A stretch of DNA of 64,000 bases from Kiloniella litopenaei (GTDB lineage Bacteria; Pseudomonadota; Alphaproteobacteria; Kiloniellales; Kiloniellaceae), in contig NZ_LANI01000019.1 of the NCBI RefSeq assembly GCF_000982415.1, positions 62,001 to 126,000 on the forward strand, in the 5' to 3' direction. The stretch's first letter is position 1. Each line of letters opens with the position of its first letter. The position numbers and the translations under genes were made by a program. Under the pieces are notes generated by a model, which was not told the origin of the DNA, made no database searches, and worked only from the letters and a program-made list of their open reading frames with translations. Positions 7,882 to 16,649 of this stretch are shown here, piece by piece.

Positions 7882-9221
7882 GACACTCCAATCCACTTGT
7901 TTCCGGTTTTGACTGTTGCGCCCAACTTGCTTAACAGCAAAATCATTCCGCGGTAAGTTCGATCAAAATACAGAAGGTTCCGATTAATCTCTTTCATAAA
8001 GGGGGTTATTTTTCGGGTGTCAGCCATCTTGATTTCAGGCCATTCCCGATTGGTAAAATCAAACTCTTCAGCCAAATAGGGTTCAATCATCCACTTTTGA
8101 ATAACGTCCAGCTGAGGCTGTAAAACGGATCGGAATTCCTCATCCGTCATTTCATCCTTGCTCAGTTCCAGATCTTCATAAAAATCTCTCAGTTTTTCGT
8201 AGTCGGGCTTAACCGTGTGGTGATGAATGAGAAACCTGTAATAATCGGATATTGTGTTTGTAAAACAGCGATCCATTTTTCGCACACACCCAAAATCCAA
8301 CAGCCCCAACTTTCCCTTTTCCATAAACAGAAAATTACCCGGATGAGGATCTGCATGGACAATCCCCAGTTCAAAAAAGCTATCAAAGAAAAAATCAAAC
8401 AGCAGCTGTCCATAGGCATTTTTGTCTTCTTGCGAAGGCTTGGTTGCCAACCATTCATCCAAATGAGATCCTGTTAATAGTTCAGTCGTTAAAATATGTT
8501 CCGAACTGTAGTCATCATAAATTTCCGGTACGATAATGTGATCGTTTTTTATTTTATCTCTGAACCACTTCAAGCTCTCAGCTTCTTGAAAATAATCAAC
8601 TTCGCGATGAAGTTGGATGGTAATTTCATCCAGAACGGTATCGATAATATTTTTATCCGGCATCAAGTCAGTCGAGGCTGAAAAGACCGTCAACAAACCA
8701 CCAAGCATCTTCATATCGCTCTTAATGGATGCGGCAATCCCCGGATACTGAACCTTCACGGCAACATCCTGCCCTGAAGCCAGCTTCGCTTTATGAACCT
8801 GGCCTAAACTTGCCGCAGCGAATGCTTTTGGATCGAACGTTTCAAAAATTGTCCCTGGACTCTTTCCGAACTGATCACGAAAGACCTTATCAACCAGCGC
8901 CCGGTTTAAGGGTGTTGCCTTGTAGCAGGCTCTGGATAATTCTCGTCGAATGCCTTCGGGAAGAATATCAGCCTCCATGCTCAGAATTTGCGAGGCCTTT
9001 AAAGCAGTACCTTTAAGTTGATTCAACGCTTTAAAAAGTGTTTTCCCAATATCTTCTTCATGTTTGATACGTGCATCTTCTTGTTCATGAGATGAAGATT
9101 TTGGGGAGAGTTTTTTCTTCCCGACATGGCCTAGATGACGCAAACCCACCTTGGTCGCAGTTAACCCGATTGTTGCAGAACGGTGTAGTTTTCTGGTTGC
9201 AATTGATCCCTTAGCCCCCAT
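7878..9221 (-). CDS. ABC1/UbiB/AarF atypical kinase-like protein
   Basis: The 447-aa protein has the ABC1 kinase-like fold. Visible motifs are ALKASQILSMEADILP (the KxGQ segment, here with Ser in place of Gly), the alanine-rich nucleotide loop AAASLGQVHKAKL, VAVKVQYPGI (catalytic-site Lys), HADPHPGNFLF (catalytic loop) and GLLDFGCV (metal-binding DFG-like). Family members support ubiquinone synthesis or lipid homeostasis. Context is not a ubi operon: it lies between a TetR regulator (11-nt overlap) and a small membrane protein (ATGA overlap). It is therefore more likely an accessory paralogue than the housekeeping UbiB. Confidence 0.9.
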   Translation of the reverse strand: MGAKGSIATRKLHRSATIGLTATKVGLRHLGHVGKKKLSPKSSSHEQEDARIKHEEDIGKTLFKALNQLKGTALKASQILSMEADILPEGIRRELSRACYKATPLNRALVDKVFRDQFGKSPGTIFETFDPKAFAAASLGQVHKAKLASGQDVAVKVQYPGIAASIKSDMKMLGGLLTVFSASTDLMPDKNIIDTVLDEITIQLHREVDYFQEAESLKWFRDKIKNDHIIVPEIYDDYSSEHILTTELLTGSHLDEWLATKPSQEDKNAYGQLLFDFFFDSFFELGIVHADPHPGNFLFMEKGKLGLLDFGCVRKMDRCFTNTISDYYRFLIHHHTVKPDYEKLRDFYEDLELSKDEMTDEEFRSVLQPQLDVIQKWMIEPYLAEEFDFTNREWPEIKMADTRKITPFMKEINRNLLYFDRTYRGMILLLSKLGATVKTGNKWIGVS

Positions 9222-9981
9222 GTTTCCAGCCCCCTTTTCTGGAAACAGAACCTGCCCCTTTACTGGCCATTACGCCGAGGCCCTTCATCAGACCCGTGAA
9301 GCCCTGACCATTTTCCAGAAACCGCATCATTTGGCTTTTGATCATGAAGCTTACCAGATCAATACCCTTGCCAAGAACACCGCTCTTTAACAATGTGGCG
9401 AAGAAACTTGTGGAAACCTCAACAAATTGAGTGGTTTGGGTGAATTCTTCACTATCATCCTGTAGCCAATAGAGAACTATTCCCAATAATGCATCGACCA
9501 TCAAATGTGCAACGGCACCTTCAAAGGGAACATCTGGAATCTCTTCACTTTCTACTGACTGTTCAAGTATTTGTATGATTTTCTTTTTCAGGGCCTTGCT
9601 TGCCGGAAACTCCCGCTGCATTAAAAATGCCGGAGACTCACGTAAAATATCTATACTTTCAGCAACGAATTCACGATTTTCAATCAGGATATCTAGATAA
9701 TTATAGATGAAGAACTGAAGTTTTTCTTCGAGGGTGAAGTCTGCAAAATCGTCAGCTTCCTCAACGAGTTGAAGAACATCGTTCAATACCGTCTCGTGAT
9801 AAGCCAACAGAAATTTATCTTTATTGGGGAAATACTTATAGATCGTTGAATCGCCTATTTTTGCCGCTTTGGAAATTTGTTTCATCGAAACATTGTGAAA
9901 GCCATGCTCGGAAAATAAATCCACGGCAGTAGCAATCAGCTTCACTTTATTTGCTTCTTTTTGCTTGTTAGATATTTTCAT
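9211..9981 (-). CDS. TetR-family transcriptional regulator
   Basis: The 256-aa protein has an N-terminal TetR helix-turn-helix (residues about 10-57: IATAVDLFSEHGFHNVSMKQ and onward to STIYKYFPNKDKFLLAY). The C-terminal ligand domain is long and unassigned. It heads an operon with the ABC1-kinase and membrane protein and probably regulates itself; a near-palindrome of A/T bases lies at 9998-10016 just upstream of its ATG. Ligand unknown. Confidence 0.93.
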   Translation of the reverse strand: MKISNKQKEANKVKLIATAVDLFSEHGFHNVSMKQISKAAKIGDSTIYKYFPNKDKFLLAYHETVLNDVLQLVEEADDFADFTLEEKLQFFIYNYLDILIENREFVAESIDILRESPAFLMQREFPASKALKKKIIQILEQSVESEEIPDVPFEGAVAHLMVDALLGIVLYWLQDDSEEFTQTTQFVEVSTSFFATLLKSGVLGKGIDLVSFMIKSQMMRFLENGQGFTGLMKGLGVMASKGAGSVSRKGGWKHGG

Positions 9982-10298
9982 ATTGAGAATAGCTTTCTAT
10001 AAAAATTAATTTTATACAAATTAATGTATAGTAATTATTCATAAAGACAATAGCTTTAACAAACATCCCCTATTCCAACCTCTCCAAAAAACCAGTTAAT
10101 TAATAAATATCAATATGATAGAAAATATCTGCCAATTTGACGCACCCCAAGACTCCTAAACCTCGAAGAAAAACAGAGCCTGTTCCCCATAGGATAAAAT
10201 TGCTAAACTTAAGCAAGACGCGGCCTAAACAATAAGCACGTGTTAATTTGAAAGGTAACTCTGCTTGCCTTTATAAAAATCAGGTTAGGAGGTGAAGG
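9982..10298. other. Divergent promoter region, tetR / mscS
   Basis: The 317-bp gap is strongly A/T-rich near the TetR start. The 19-bp near-palindrome TATAAAAATTAATTTTATA (9998-10016) is placed as a TetR operator would be. A good AGGAGG ribosome site at 10287-10292 belongs to the MscS gene. No ORF or RNA gene is seen. Confidence 0.45.
9998..10016. promoter_or_regulatory. Candidate TetR operator
   Basis: Near-perfect A/T palindrome 17 bp upstream of the TetR start codon. The position fits autorepression, but A/T-rich DNA gives such palindromes by chance, so the call is weak. Confidence 0.3.
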
Positions 10299-11642
10299 TT
10301 GGATTTTTTAATGATCCCAAGCCACGAAGAAATTACTCACTGGATGGAACAAATCACCACCTGGTTAGGGCAAAATCTTTTGAGTTGGCCGGTCATTTTC
10401 CAACTGGGTTTCCTTCTTATCCTTTTACCATTAAGTCGTTACCTCGGAAATAAACTGCGGCCGATGGCAAGTGAGTGGAAACAGTTTGCCAAAACACCCC
10501 AAACCTTGCGACTTATCCTGACCAATCTATTACCCATGATCCCATGGGTCGTATTTCTTTTGATGCTCTGGATCACACTTGGTGCCCTGATTCAGCTTGA
10601 GATGCCAGTCCGCACACGTTTCCTGATCAATACAGTCGCCAGTTTGACCCTGGCCTGGGTAGTGATAAACCTGACAACCAGCCTGATAAAGACACGCATA
10701 CTCGCGCGACTTGTCTCTCTCTTTATCTGGTCTGTCGCCGCTCTTAATATTCTGGGACTGCTAGACTTTGCCGAAGAAATACTGGATGCTGCAGCTTTGG
10801 ACGTGGGCGGTTTGCGCATTTCGGTCCTGATGGTCCTGAAAGGCGTTATTTCACTGGCTGTTTTACTTTGGGCTGCCATTGCTTTTAGCTCTCTACTGGA
10901 ACGCCGCGTAAAGTCAGTCCCCGAATTAACACCTTCAGTTCAGGTTCTTCTGGGGAAATTACTCAAAGTCACCTTTATTGGCCTTGCCGTCATTGTTGGT
11001 CTCAAAACAGTCGGCATTGATCTTTCTGCCTTTGCCTTATTTGGTGGTGCTTTGGGTGTCGGTATCGGCTTTGGATTACAAAAAGTCATATCCAACTTAG
11101 TATCAGGCATCATTCTGCTAATGGATAGGTCCATTAAACCCGGTGATGTCATCGCCGTTAATGATACCTATGGCTGGGTCAAATCATTTGGTGCCCGCTA
11201 TGCATCTGTCATTACAAGGGATGGCATCGAACATCTTATCCCGAATGAAGAGTTTATCACGCAACGCGTAGAAAACTGGTCTTACACAAATAGCTGGGTA
11301 AGGGTGAGAGTACCAATCGGCGTTTCCTACAACTCAGACCTTCACAAGGCCATTAACCTTTGCATTGAAGCAGCAAAAGAGAACAAACGAATTCTGGACA
11401 ACCCTGCTGCAAACTGTCTGGTACGGAACTTTGGCGACAACTCTGTAAACCTGGAGGTTCGGGTATGGATAGCCGATCCGCAGAACGGAGTAGGTAATAT
11501 AACCAGCGAACTATTGCTGGCTATTTGGGACAAATTCAAGGAAGAAAATGTCGAATTTCCTTTCCCACAACGCGACCTTCATATTAAAGCGCCTATTCAG
11601 ATTGAAACCATACAGAACCAGACAGACCTTGCACGGGATTGA
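10299..11642 (+). CDS. MscS-family mechanosensitive channel
   Basis: The 447-aa inner-membrane protein has several N-terminal helices (about residues 30-215), then the MscS pore helix and beta domain (about 240-330: GGALGVGIGFGLQKVISNLVSG followed by RSIKPGDVIAV) and the cytoplasmic cage domain. It opens under membrane tension to release solutes on hypo-osmotic shock. I accept the TTG start at 10299 because AGGAGG lies 6 nt upstream; the next ATG (10311) would be 18 nt away. Single-gene unit, convergent with the HAD gene. Confidence 0.93.
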   Translation: MDFLMIPSHEEITHWMEQITTWLGQNLLSWPVIFQLGFLLILLPLSRYLGNKLRPMASEWKQFAKTPQTLRLILTNLLPMIPWVVFLLMLWITLGALIQLEMPVRTRFLINTVASLTLAWVVINLTTSLIKTRILARLVSLFIWSVAALNILGLLDFAEEILDAAALDVGGLRISVLMVLKGVISLAVLLWAAIAFSSLLERRVKSVPELTPSVQVLLGKLLKVTFIGLAVIVGLKTVGIDLSAFALFGGALGVGIGFGLQKVISNLVSGIILLMDRSIKPGDVIAVNDTYGWVKSFGARYASVITRDGIEHLIPNEEFITQRVENWSYTNSWVRVRVPIGVSYNSDLHKAINLCIEAAKENKRILDNPAANCLVRNFGDNSVNLEVRVWIADPQNGVGNITSELLLAIWDKFKEENVEFPFPQRDLHIKAPIQIETIQNQTDLARD

Positions 11643-11663
11643 ACAACATCACCAACATGTTTA

Positions 11664-12305
11664 TCAAAGCGAGGCCATCAAATCCAGCAGGTCCAAAGGC
11701 TTGTCGATAAGATGTTGTACACCAGCGGTTTTTAATTCCGAGGCGGTGCCATACCCATAGGTAACACCTACGGATATCATCCCATTATGCTGAGCCCCCA
11801 TTGCATCATGCTTTCGATCCCCAATCATCAACGATTTTGAAGGACAGCAACCTGTTTCCGAAAGCGCATATTCCAGTAACTCAGCTTTATTTGAACGTTT
11901 ACCATCCAGTTCAGAACCAAAAATTCGTTCGAAAAACTTATCCAGCTTGAAGTGTTCAACGATTTGTATTGCATAGATTTCCGGCTTGCTGGTCGCGACA
12001 TAAAGGGGAATATTTTTCTCACGAAGCTCTGTCAAAAGCAGCTCTATTTCTGGATAAACGGCATTCTCGTACAGCCCCTTTGCAGAAAACCGTCGACGAT
12101 AAAGAGCAATTGCGTCATCGCTCAAAGACGGATTACCAAGCAGCTGATCAAAAGATTGCTTCAAGGGTGGTCCAATACACCACTCAAGGTCGTCACCTGA
12201 CAACACCTCTCGGTCAAGTTCTCTCAAAGCGTACTGGATTGATTTGGTTATTCCTTCTTTCGGATCAGTTAAAGTACCATCCAAATCAAAGAAAATTGCC
12301 GTCAT
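11664..12305 (-). CDS. HAD hydrolase, phosphoglycolate-phosphatase-like
   Basis: The 213-aa protein has HAD motif I FFDLDGTLTDP at residues 5-15, motif II in YVATSKPEIY (about 118), a conserved Lys, and motif III MIGDRKHDAMGA (about 165). The helical cap inserted after motif I gives a Gph/PpaX-like arrangement. Substrate may be phosphoglycolate, pyrophosphate or a nucleotide, not resolved. ATG 12305 has GGGAGGGC upstream. Confidence 0.9.
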   Translation of the reverse strand: MTAIFFDLDGTLTDPKEGITKSIQYALRELDREVLSGDDLEWCIGPPLKQSFDQLLGNPSLSDDAIALYRRRFSAKGLYENAVYPEIELLLTELREKNIPLYVATSKPEIYAIQIVEHFKLDKFFERIFGSELDGKRSNKAELLEYALSETGCCPSKSLMIGDRKHDAMGAQHNGMISVGVTYGYGTASELKTAGVQHLIDKPLDLLDLMASL

Positions 12306-12411
12306 TTTGCCCTCCCAGGCGATAAAACTGGAACAAGAGTACTTTATTTACATACCAGACAGTGGCAAGCTTGTTATCAAATAGGACAGAGAGAGAAAGC
12401 CTGACCCTGAC

Positions 12412-13266
12412 ATGCACCAAACATTAGATCCTCGCCTTCACCCGATCAGAGAAGATCTTGCAGCTGAATATCTGCGAGACAAAGTCAAGGCATCTACTTT
12501 CAGCAAAGGTTATGCAGCCCAGATATCAGCCGGGATCGTACCTCTTAGGCGGCGCCCCGCTGATGAGGCAGGGCAGGATACCGAACTTCTTTTTGGCGAG
12601 AAAGTTACTGTCTATGAAGAAAAAAATGGCTGGGCCTGGGTCCAAAACGCCAAAGACAGTTATGTTGGATACATCAAAACGAACAGCCTGTCGCGGGAAG
12701 TTCGACACACAACACACAGGGTAAAGGCCCTGCGAACCTACGTATATCCACAACCTGACATGAAAATTCCCCCACTAGATATGCTATCTATGGAATCTAC
12801 AGTTCTTCCCCTAAAAGAAGAAGGACGCTACAGCCAAATTCAAGGCGGGGGCTGGATCTTTACAGATCATATTTGCTCTCTCGAGACCAAAGCCATGAGC
12901 CACGTAGATGTTGCCTATCAATTCTTAGGCACGCCCTATTTTTGGGGCGGAAAATCTTCAGTTGGGATAGACTGCTCGGGCCTGGTCCAAGTATCCCTTA
13001 GCGCCAGCGGCATAAACACACACCGAGATACCTATGTACAGGAAACAAACGCAGGCTTCCCTGTAAATTCTGAACAGTGTAGCGAAGGTGATCTCATCTA
13101 CTGGCCTGGGCATGTTGCCATTGCACTGGATAAAGAAAATGCTATTCATGCAACTGCCAATTCGATGGATGTTTTAATTGAACCCATTGCCCATATAACG
13201 GAACGAGTCAAAATCGAAACAGGCGGAACAGGCATAACCGCAATCAAGCGAGTTTCATCAACTTAA
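12412..13266 (+). CDS. NlpC/P60 cysteine peptidase with two SH3-like domains
   Basis: The 284-aa protein has two bacterial SH3-like segments (about residues 35-95 and 105-155) and a C-terminal NlpC/P60 domain (about 165-280). The catalytic Cys is in IDCSGLVQ and His residues are in WPGHVAIAL and AIHATANS. It matches the family of gamma-D-glutamyl-diamino acid endopeptidases common in alphaproteobacteria. No signal peptide is seen, so it may work on peptidoglycan fragments in the cytoplasm during recycling. Confidence 0.92.
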   Translation: MHQTLDPRLHPIREDLAAEYLRDKVKASTFSKGYAAQISAGIVPLRRRPADEAGQDTELLFGEKVTVYEEKNGWAWVQNAKDSYVGYIKTNSLSREVRHTTHRVKALRTYVYPQPDMKIPPLDMLSMESTVLPLKEEGRYSQIQGGGWIFTDHICSLETKAMSHVDVAYQFLGTPYFWGGKSSVGIDCSGLVQVSLSASGINTHRDTYVQETNAGFPVNSEQCSEGDLIYWPGHVAIALDKENAIHATANSMDVLIEPIAHITERVKIETGGTGITAIKRVSST

Positions 13267-13392
13267 CTGTGTAAATACGACAAAGTGACAAAGGCGTTTG
13301 ATATATGACAAAGCACTGCCATTTTGTTTTTCATACAAAGAAGACATTTAATTGACTTGCAATTAATGCCCGATACGCCAAAGTGTAGGAAA

Positions 13393-13428
13393 GATTTTCA
13401 GGCATAATAAAACGGAACACCTGAAATC
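13393..13428 (+). promoter_or_regulatory. Hairpin immediately upstream of the moaA ribosome site
   Basis: GATTTTCAGG (13393-13402) pairs with CCTGAAATC (13420-13428) with one bulged T, ending 2 nt before AGGAGA (13431-13436). Its place would allow control of translation initiation. It does not match the Moco riboswitch as far as I can judge by eye. Confidence 0.4.
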
Positions 13429-13444
13429 TCAGGAGATATAATTG

Positions 13445-14527
13445 ATGATTAAATCGTCAACCACACAAAAGGGCCTCAATCAACCTGTGGCTTCGACAAA
13501 CAAAGCGACAGGCAATATTCAGGATGGTCATCCCGGGATGATAGATCCCTTTGGGCGCATGGTTGATTATCTACGAATATCAGTCACTGACAGATGTGAT
13601 TTTCGTTGCGTATATTGCATGTCCGAAGACATGAGCTTTTTGCCAAAAAAAGAATTACTGACCATTGAAGAACTGGAACGAGTTTCAGGAGCCTTCATTA
13701 ATCTTGGTGTTAAAAAGTTACGCTTTACAGGTGGCGAGCCACTGGTACGAAAAAACATAATGAAGCTGTTTAATGGCCTGACACCTTATCTGGAATCAGG
13801 GCAACTGAGGGAAATGACCCTGACAACAAACGGCAGCCAGCTGGAAAAATACTCGCAACAGCTGGCAGATGCGGGTATGCGACGTATTAATGTTTCTCTC
13901 GACACACTCAACAAAGATAAATTTGCTGCCATTACGCGCTGGGGAAAACTGGATCAGGTTCTTGAAGGCCTACAGGCCGCAAAAAAAGCAGGACTAAAAA
14001 TCAAAATCAACACAGTTGCCCTGCGTGGTGTCAATGATGATGAGCTACATACTTTGGTATCTTGGTGTGGGGACGAAGGCTTTGATATTACCTTTATCGA
14101 AGTCATGCCGATGGGTGATATAGGGAATGAAAATCGAGTTGATCAATACCTACCGCTAACAGAAGTACGTACAATTTTGGGCGAACACTGGACCCTGAAC
14201 GAAAGTGATCACAAAACCGGCGGCCCAGCCCGCTATGTAGAGGTTAAGGAAACGGGTGGAAAAATTGGTTTTATAACCCCCATGACCCATAACTTCTGTG
14301 AGAGCTGCAACCGGGTTCGTATGACGTGCACAGGAACGCTCTACCTTTGCCTTGGACAGGATGATGCAATGGATTTACGGGCACCTTTGCGCAGTAGTGA
14401 CGACAACGGCCCGTTGGAACAGGCAATCTTTAAAGCCATCGCCCGAAAGCCAAAAGGGCATGATTTTATCATTGATCGGGAAGCAGCCCCATCCGTTGCA
14501 CGACACATGAGCGTCACAGGCGGATAA
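13445..14527 (+). CDS. moaA: GTP 3',8-cyclase MoaA
   Basis: Radical-SAM enzyme that makes 3',8-cyclo-GTP, the first step of molybdenum cofactor synthesis. The N-terminal 4Fe-4S motif CDFRCVYC has Cys51, Cys55 and Cys58. The C-terminal second cluster is in NFCESCNRV...GTLYLC, and the protein ends in GG, as required for activity. ATG 13445 has AGGAGA 8 nt upstream; TTG 13442 is an alternative. The first 31 residues are a polar extension; a downstream ATG before [12 protein letters not shown] would give the usual family start but has no clear ribosome site. It stands alone, not next to other moa genes. Confidence 0.95.
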   Translation: MIKSSTTQKGLNQPVASTNKATGNIQDGHPGMIDPFGRMVDYLRISVTDRCDFRCVYCMSEDMSFLPKKELLTIEELERVSGAFINLGVKKLRFTGGEPLVRKNIMKLFNGLTPYLESGQLREMTLTTNGSQLEKYSQQLADAGMRRINVSLDTLNKDKFAAITRWGKLDQVLEGLQAAKKAGLKIKINTVALRGVNDDELHTLVSWCGDEGFDITFIEVMPMGDIGNENRVDQYLPLTEVRTILGEHWTLNESDHKTGGPARYVEVKETGGKIGFITPMTHNFCESCNRVRMTCTGTLYLCLGQDDAMDLRAPLRSSDDNGPLEQAIFKAIARKPKGHDFIIDREAAPSVARHMSVTGG

Positions 14528-14532
14528 AAATT

Positions 14533-14729
14533 AAGGGAGCTTCAAATAAGCTCCCTCAGTTTGCTGATAAACCCCCTGTTTTTTCTGAGCAGGGGGATTT
14601 TTCTTAAAAAAAGAAGCTTTGATTCCGTTTTGTTCCCCTTTCGATTCAGGAACGTTCCGTGAATCTCCACCAACATTTTGAGCGTCGGACTTTGTCAGCA
14701 GTCTGAGGGAGCTTCAAATAAGCTCCCTT
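14533..14729. mobile_element. MITE-like element with 38-bp terminal inverted repeats
   Basis: The left end (14534-14571) and the reverse complement of the right end (14691-14728) match over about 38 bp, differing only in a 5-bp centre and three further positions. Each end is itself a 9-bp hairpin (AGGGAGCTT / AAGCTCCCT with loop CAAAT). The interior has a GC hairpin with U-run (14571-14605) and no ORF. Total length is about 197 bp. This architecture fits a miniature inverted-repeat element or the solo ends of an insertion sequence. No clear target duplication is seen. It supplies terminators between moaA and the convergent MFS gene. Confidence 0.6.
14571..14605 (+). terminator. Rho-independent terminator downstream of moaA
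   Basis: CCCCCTG (14572-14578) pairs with CAGGGGG (14590-14596), followed by ATTTTTCTT. It lies inside the MITE-like element. Confidence 0.75.
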
Positions 14730-14733
14730 TTTC
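14706..14733 (+). terminator. Second hairpin terminator between moaA and the MFS gene
   Basis: AGGGAGCTT / AAGCTCCCT stem (14706-14728) followed by a run of T. It is the right end of the inverted-repeat element. Confidence 0.6.
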
Positions 14734-14752
14734 ACATCGCAGGACTAAAAAC

Positions 14753-15964
14753 TCATTTCCCTTTAAACATGGGAAAAAGATAATACCAGACGACACCCAG
14801 TGCCTGCGCAACAAGCAACATAATAATACCCGCCTGATACCCTTCGCCAGCGTAACCACCAGATGCTTGTGCGGGCCATAGTTCGATTACCGCGCCAACG
14901 GCCCACTGACCAATAAACGCAACCACAAACACAAAAGAGTTCAATGCAGTGTTAACTCGGCCAGCCAGATGACTTGGGAAAAATTGCGAAAACCCGGGAT
15001 AGATAAGATAGCCCGCGGTACCCAACAGACCAAAAGCCATCCAAACAATGCTTACCAGAAAAAAGGAATTCATTTCGAACAACAAAAGAGCCTGCGGGAT
15101 CATACAAAGTAACATACCATAAAACCCGATTGTAATCGGACTAACCTTATGACGGCGCACCCAGTCTGTCACGATACCACCAACCAGAAATCCCGTAAAA
15201 ACAGCAATAGCAATCAGCGTCAAGCCCCACGCGACAATATCCCGTTCAAATCCGGCAACATCGCGCAACCAAGGGCCAGACCATAGTGCTTGTAAGGAAA
15301 AGAAGGCAGCTTGGGACATGACGGTAAAGGGCATTATGCGCCAGAAAAAAGGGCTTTTAAAAACCAGTCCATAATCTTTGATCTGCTTCGCAACACTTTC
15401 ACTCGCCGGCACCTCGCCACGCCTTGGAATTACGATGTAGATCAATGCTGAAATAATCAAAGCCATTACCGCAAGAACAATAAAGACTCCTCTCCAGCCC
15501 ATAAAGTCAGCAAGGAACTCTACAGGTGCTGTACCCGCAATAGCTCCCAGACCGCCAGCTGCGAGATGACAACCATTAATTAAGGCAAGTCGCTCTTTAG
15601 GAACCCAACTGACATAGGCCTTAAACGCAGCCATCATACAGGCTGAAACACCAAACCCAATTAACGCCCGCGCCAAAATAAGCAGAGGAAAACTTTCGGC
15701 CCAAGAAAATAAAAATGCACCGACAGCGGCTAGCACTAGGAAAATACTCTCGACCTTTCTCGGTCCGTAACGGTCAAGTAACACCCCCAAGGGAAGCTGC
15801 GTGAGCGCAAAGGCGATGAAGAAGGTACTTGTCAACAACCCAAGGTCGGCAGCTGACAAATCCAATTCCGAAATAAGATCAGGAGCAATTACAGCATTCA
15901 CCACCCGCAATAAAAACGAGAGAAAATACCCAATGGCAAAGGGGAGAAAAATACGGACAATCAT
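14753..15964 (-). CDS. MFS transporter
   Basis: The 403-aa protein has twelve predicted helices in two blocks of six, with the MFS motif LDRYGPRK near residue 63 and a central polar loop (RRGEVPASESVAK). It begins directly in a hydrophobic helix. Substrate unknown; relatives annotated as nitrate, hexuronate or cyanate permeases exist, but nothing here decides. It is followed downstream by terminator hairpins shared with moaA. Confidence 0.9.
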   Translation of the reverse strand: MIVRIFLPFAIGYFLSFLLRVVNAVIAPDLISELDLSAADLGLLTSTFFIAFALTQLPLGVLLDRYGPRKVESIFLVLAAVGAFLFSWAESFPLLILARALIGFGVSACMMAAFKAYVSWVPKERLALINGCHLAAGGLGAIAGTAPVEFLADFMGWRGVFIVLAVMALIISALIYIVIPRRGEVPASESVAKQIKDYGLVFKSPFFWRIMPFTVMSQAAFFSLQALWSGPWLRDVAGFERDIVAWGLTLIAIAVFTGFLVGGIVTDWVRRHKVSPITIGFYGMLLCMIPQALLLFEMNSFFLVSIVWMAFGLLGTAGYLIYPGFSQFFPSHLAGRVNTALNSFVFVVAFIGQWAVGAVIELWPAQASGGYAGEGYQAGIIMLLVAQALGVVWYYLFPMFKGK

Positions 15965-16001
15965 ATGGATTATCTTTTACATTCAAAAAGAAAACTGGAT
16001 C

Positions 16002-16487
16002 TTACTGAAGAATAATCTGGTGCGTAAAGTTACGACCATTAGTTATCGTAATCTGGGTAAACCCCATCATTGCAGCGAGATCGAAAAATGTAAAAACATC
16101 TTCGACACCCAGTTCCTGAAAAACCGGTAAGGTTCTGACCCCGGCTGTCATATTTGCAAAAATGGCACGTGCGCGATAAATCGTATCCATACGACCATCT
16201 TCCAAACCAACAACGATTAATTTTTGTGCATCTTCGCCCTTAGCAAATATTGCTGCAGTTGGGGCAAAATCCCTTTGCATATTCTGTTGCGTGATTGACG
16301 TCACAAAAGCAACGCGTGTTTTCCTGTTCGCGGTTGCTATTTGTTTCGCCCTAGCTTTGTAAACTTCCCGATAGACAGGGTCAGGATAATAATACCCAGC
16401 GTGACGGTCTGCGGCTTGAACGGTTACCGCCATAACACTGCCATAACTCAGAACGGCCAAAATGGCCAAAAAGAATGAACGGATCAA
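16002..16487 (-). CDS. Secreted conserved hypothetical protein
   Basis: The 161-aa product begins at a TTG (AGGGG about 9 nt upstream) with a signal peptide (about residues 1-25, ending VQA). The mature part has the conserved opening ADRHAGYYYPDPVYREVYKAR and segments AIFAKGEDAQKLIVVGLEDG and GFTQITITNG. Homologues occur widely in alphaproteobacteria, and I recall some being labelled molybdopterin-guanine biosynthesis protein A, but there is no nucleotidyltransferase motif here, so that label should not be copied. Function unknown, periplasmic. Confidence 0.8.
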   Translation of the reverse strand: MIRSFFLAILAVLSYGSVMAVTVQAADRHAGYYYPDPVYREVYKARAKQIATANRKTRVAFVTSITQQNMQRDFAPTAAIFAKGEDAQKLIVVGLEDGRMDTIYRARAIFANMTAGVRTLPVFQELGVEDVFTFFDLAAMMGFTQITITNGRNFTHQIILQ

Positions 16488-16631
16488 AATAAATTCCCCT
16501 TATAAGTATTTTATTTATTAATCAGTATCAGACATTTTGACAGCGCTGCAAGTGGCTGTCAGTCTATTGTTATTATTTGTGAAATACATACCAGTAATGT
16601 TTGTGATGTTTTACGGAAAAGGCCTACTGCC

Positions 16632-16649
16632 ATGAGAAAAAAACGATGA
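16632..16649 (+). promoter_or_regulatory. Possible five-codon leader ORF overlapping the nadK start
   Basis: ATG AGA AAA AAA CGA TGA reads MRKKR and its stop overlaps the nadK ATG in an ATGA arrangement (16646-16649). AAAGG lies about 9 nt before the mini-ORF. nadK itself has no good ribosome site, so coupled re-initiation is possible. Chance cannot be ruled out. Confidence 0.35.

Noticed and set aside
13267-13441. Moco riboswitch upstream of moaA
   Set aside because: Only a simple hairpin is seen; I could not find the multi-stem consensus.
16002-16487. Calling the secreted 161-aa protein a MobA homologue
   Set aside because: It has a signal peptide and lacks the LAGGxSxRMG nucleotidyltransferase motif; the real MobA is at 1540-2163.
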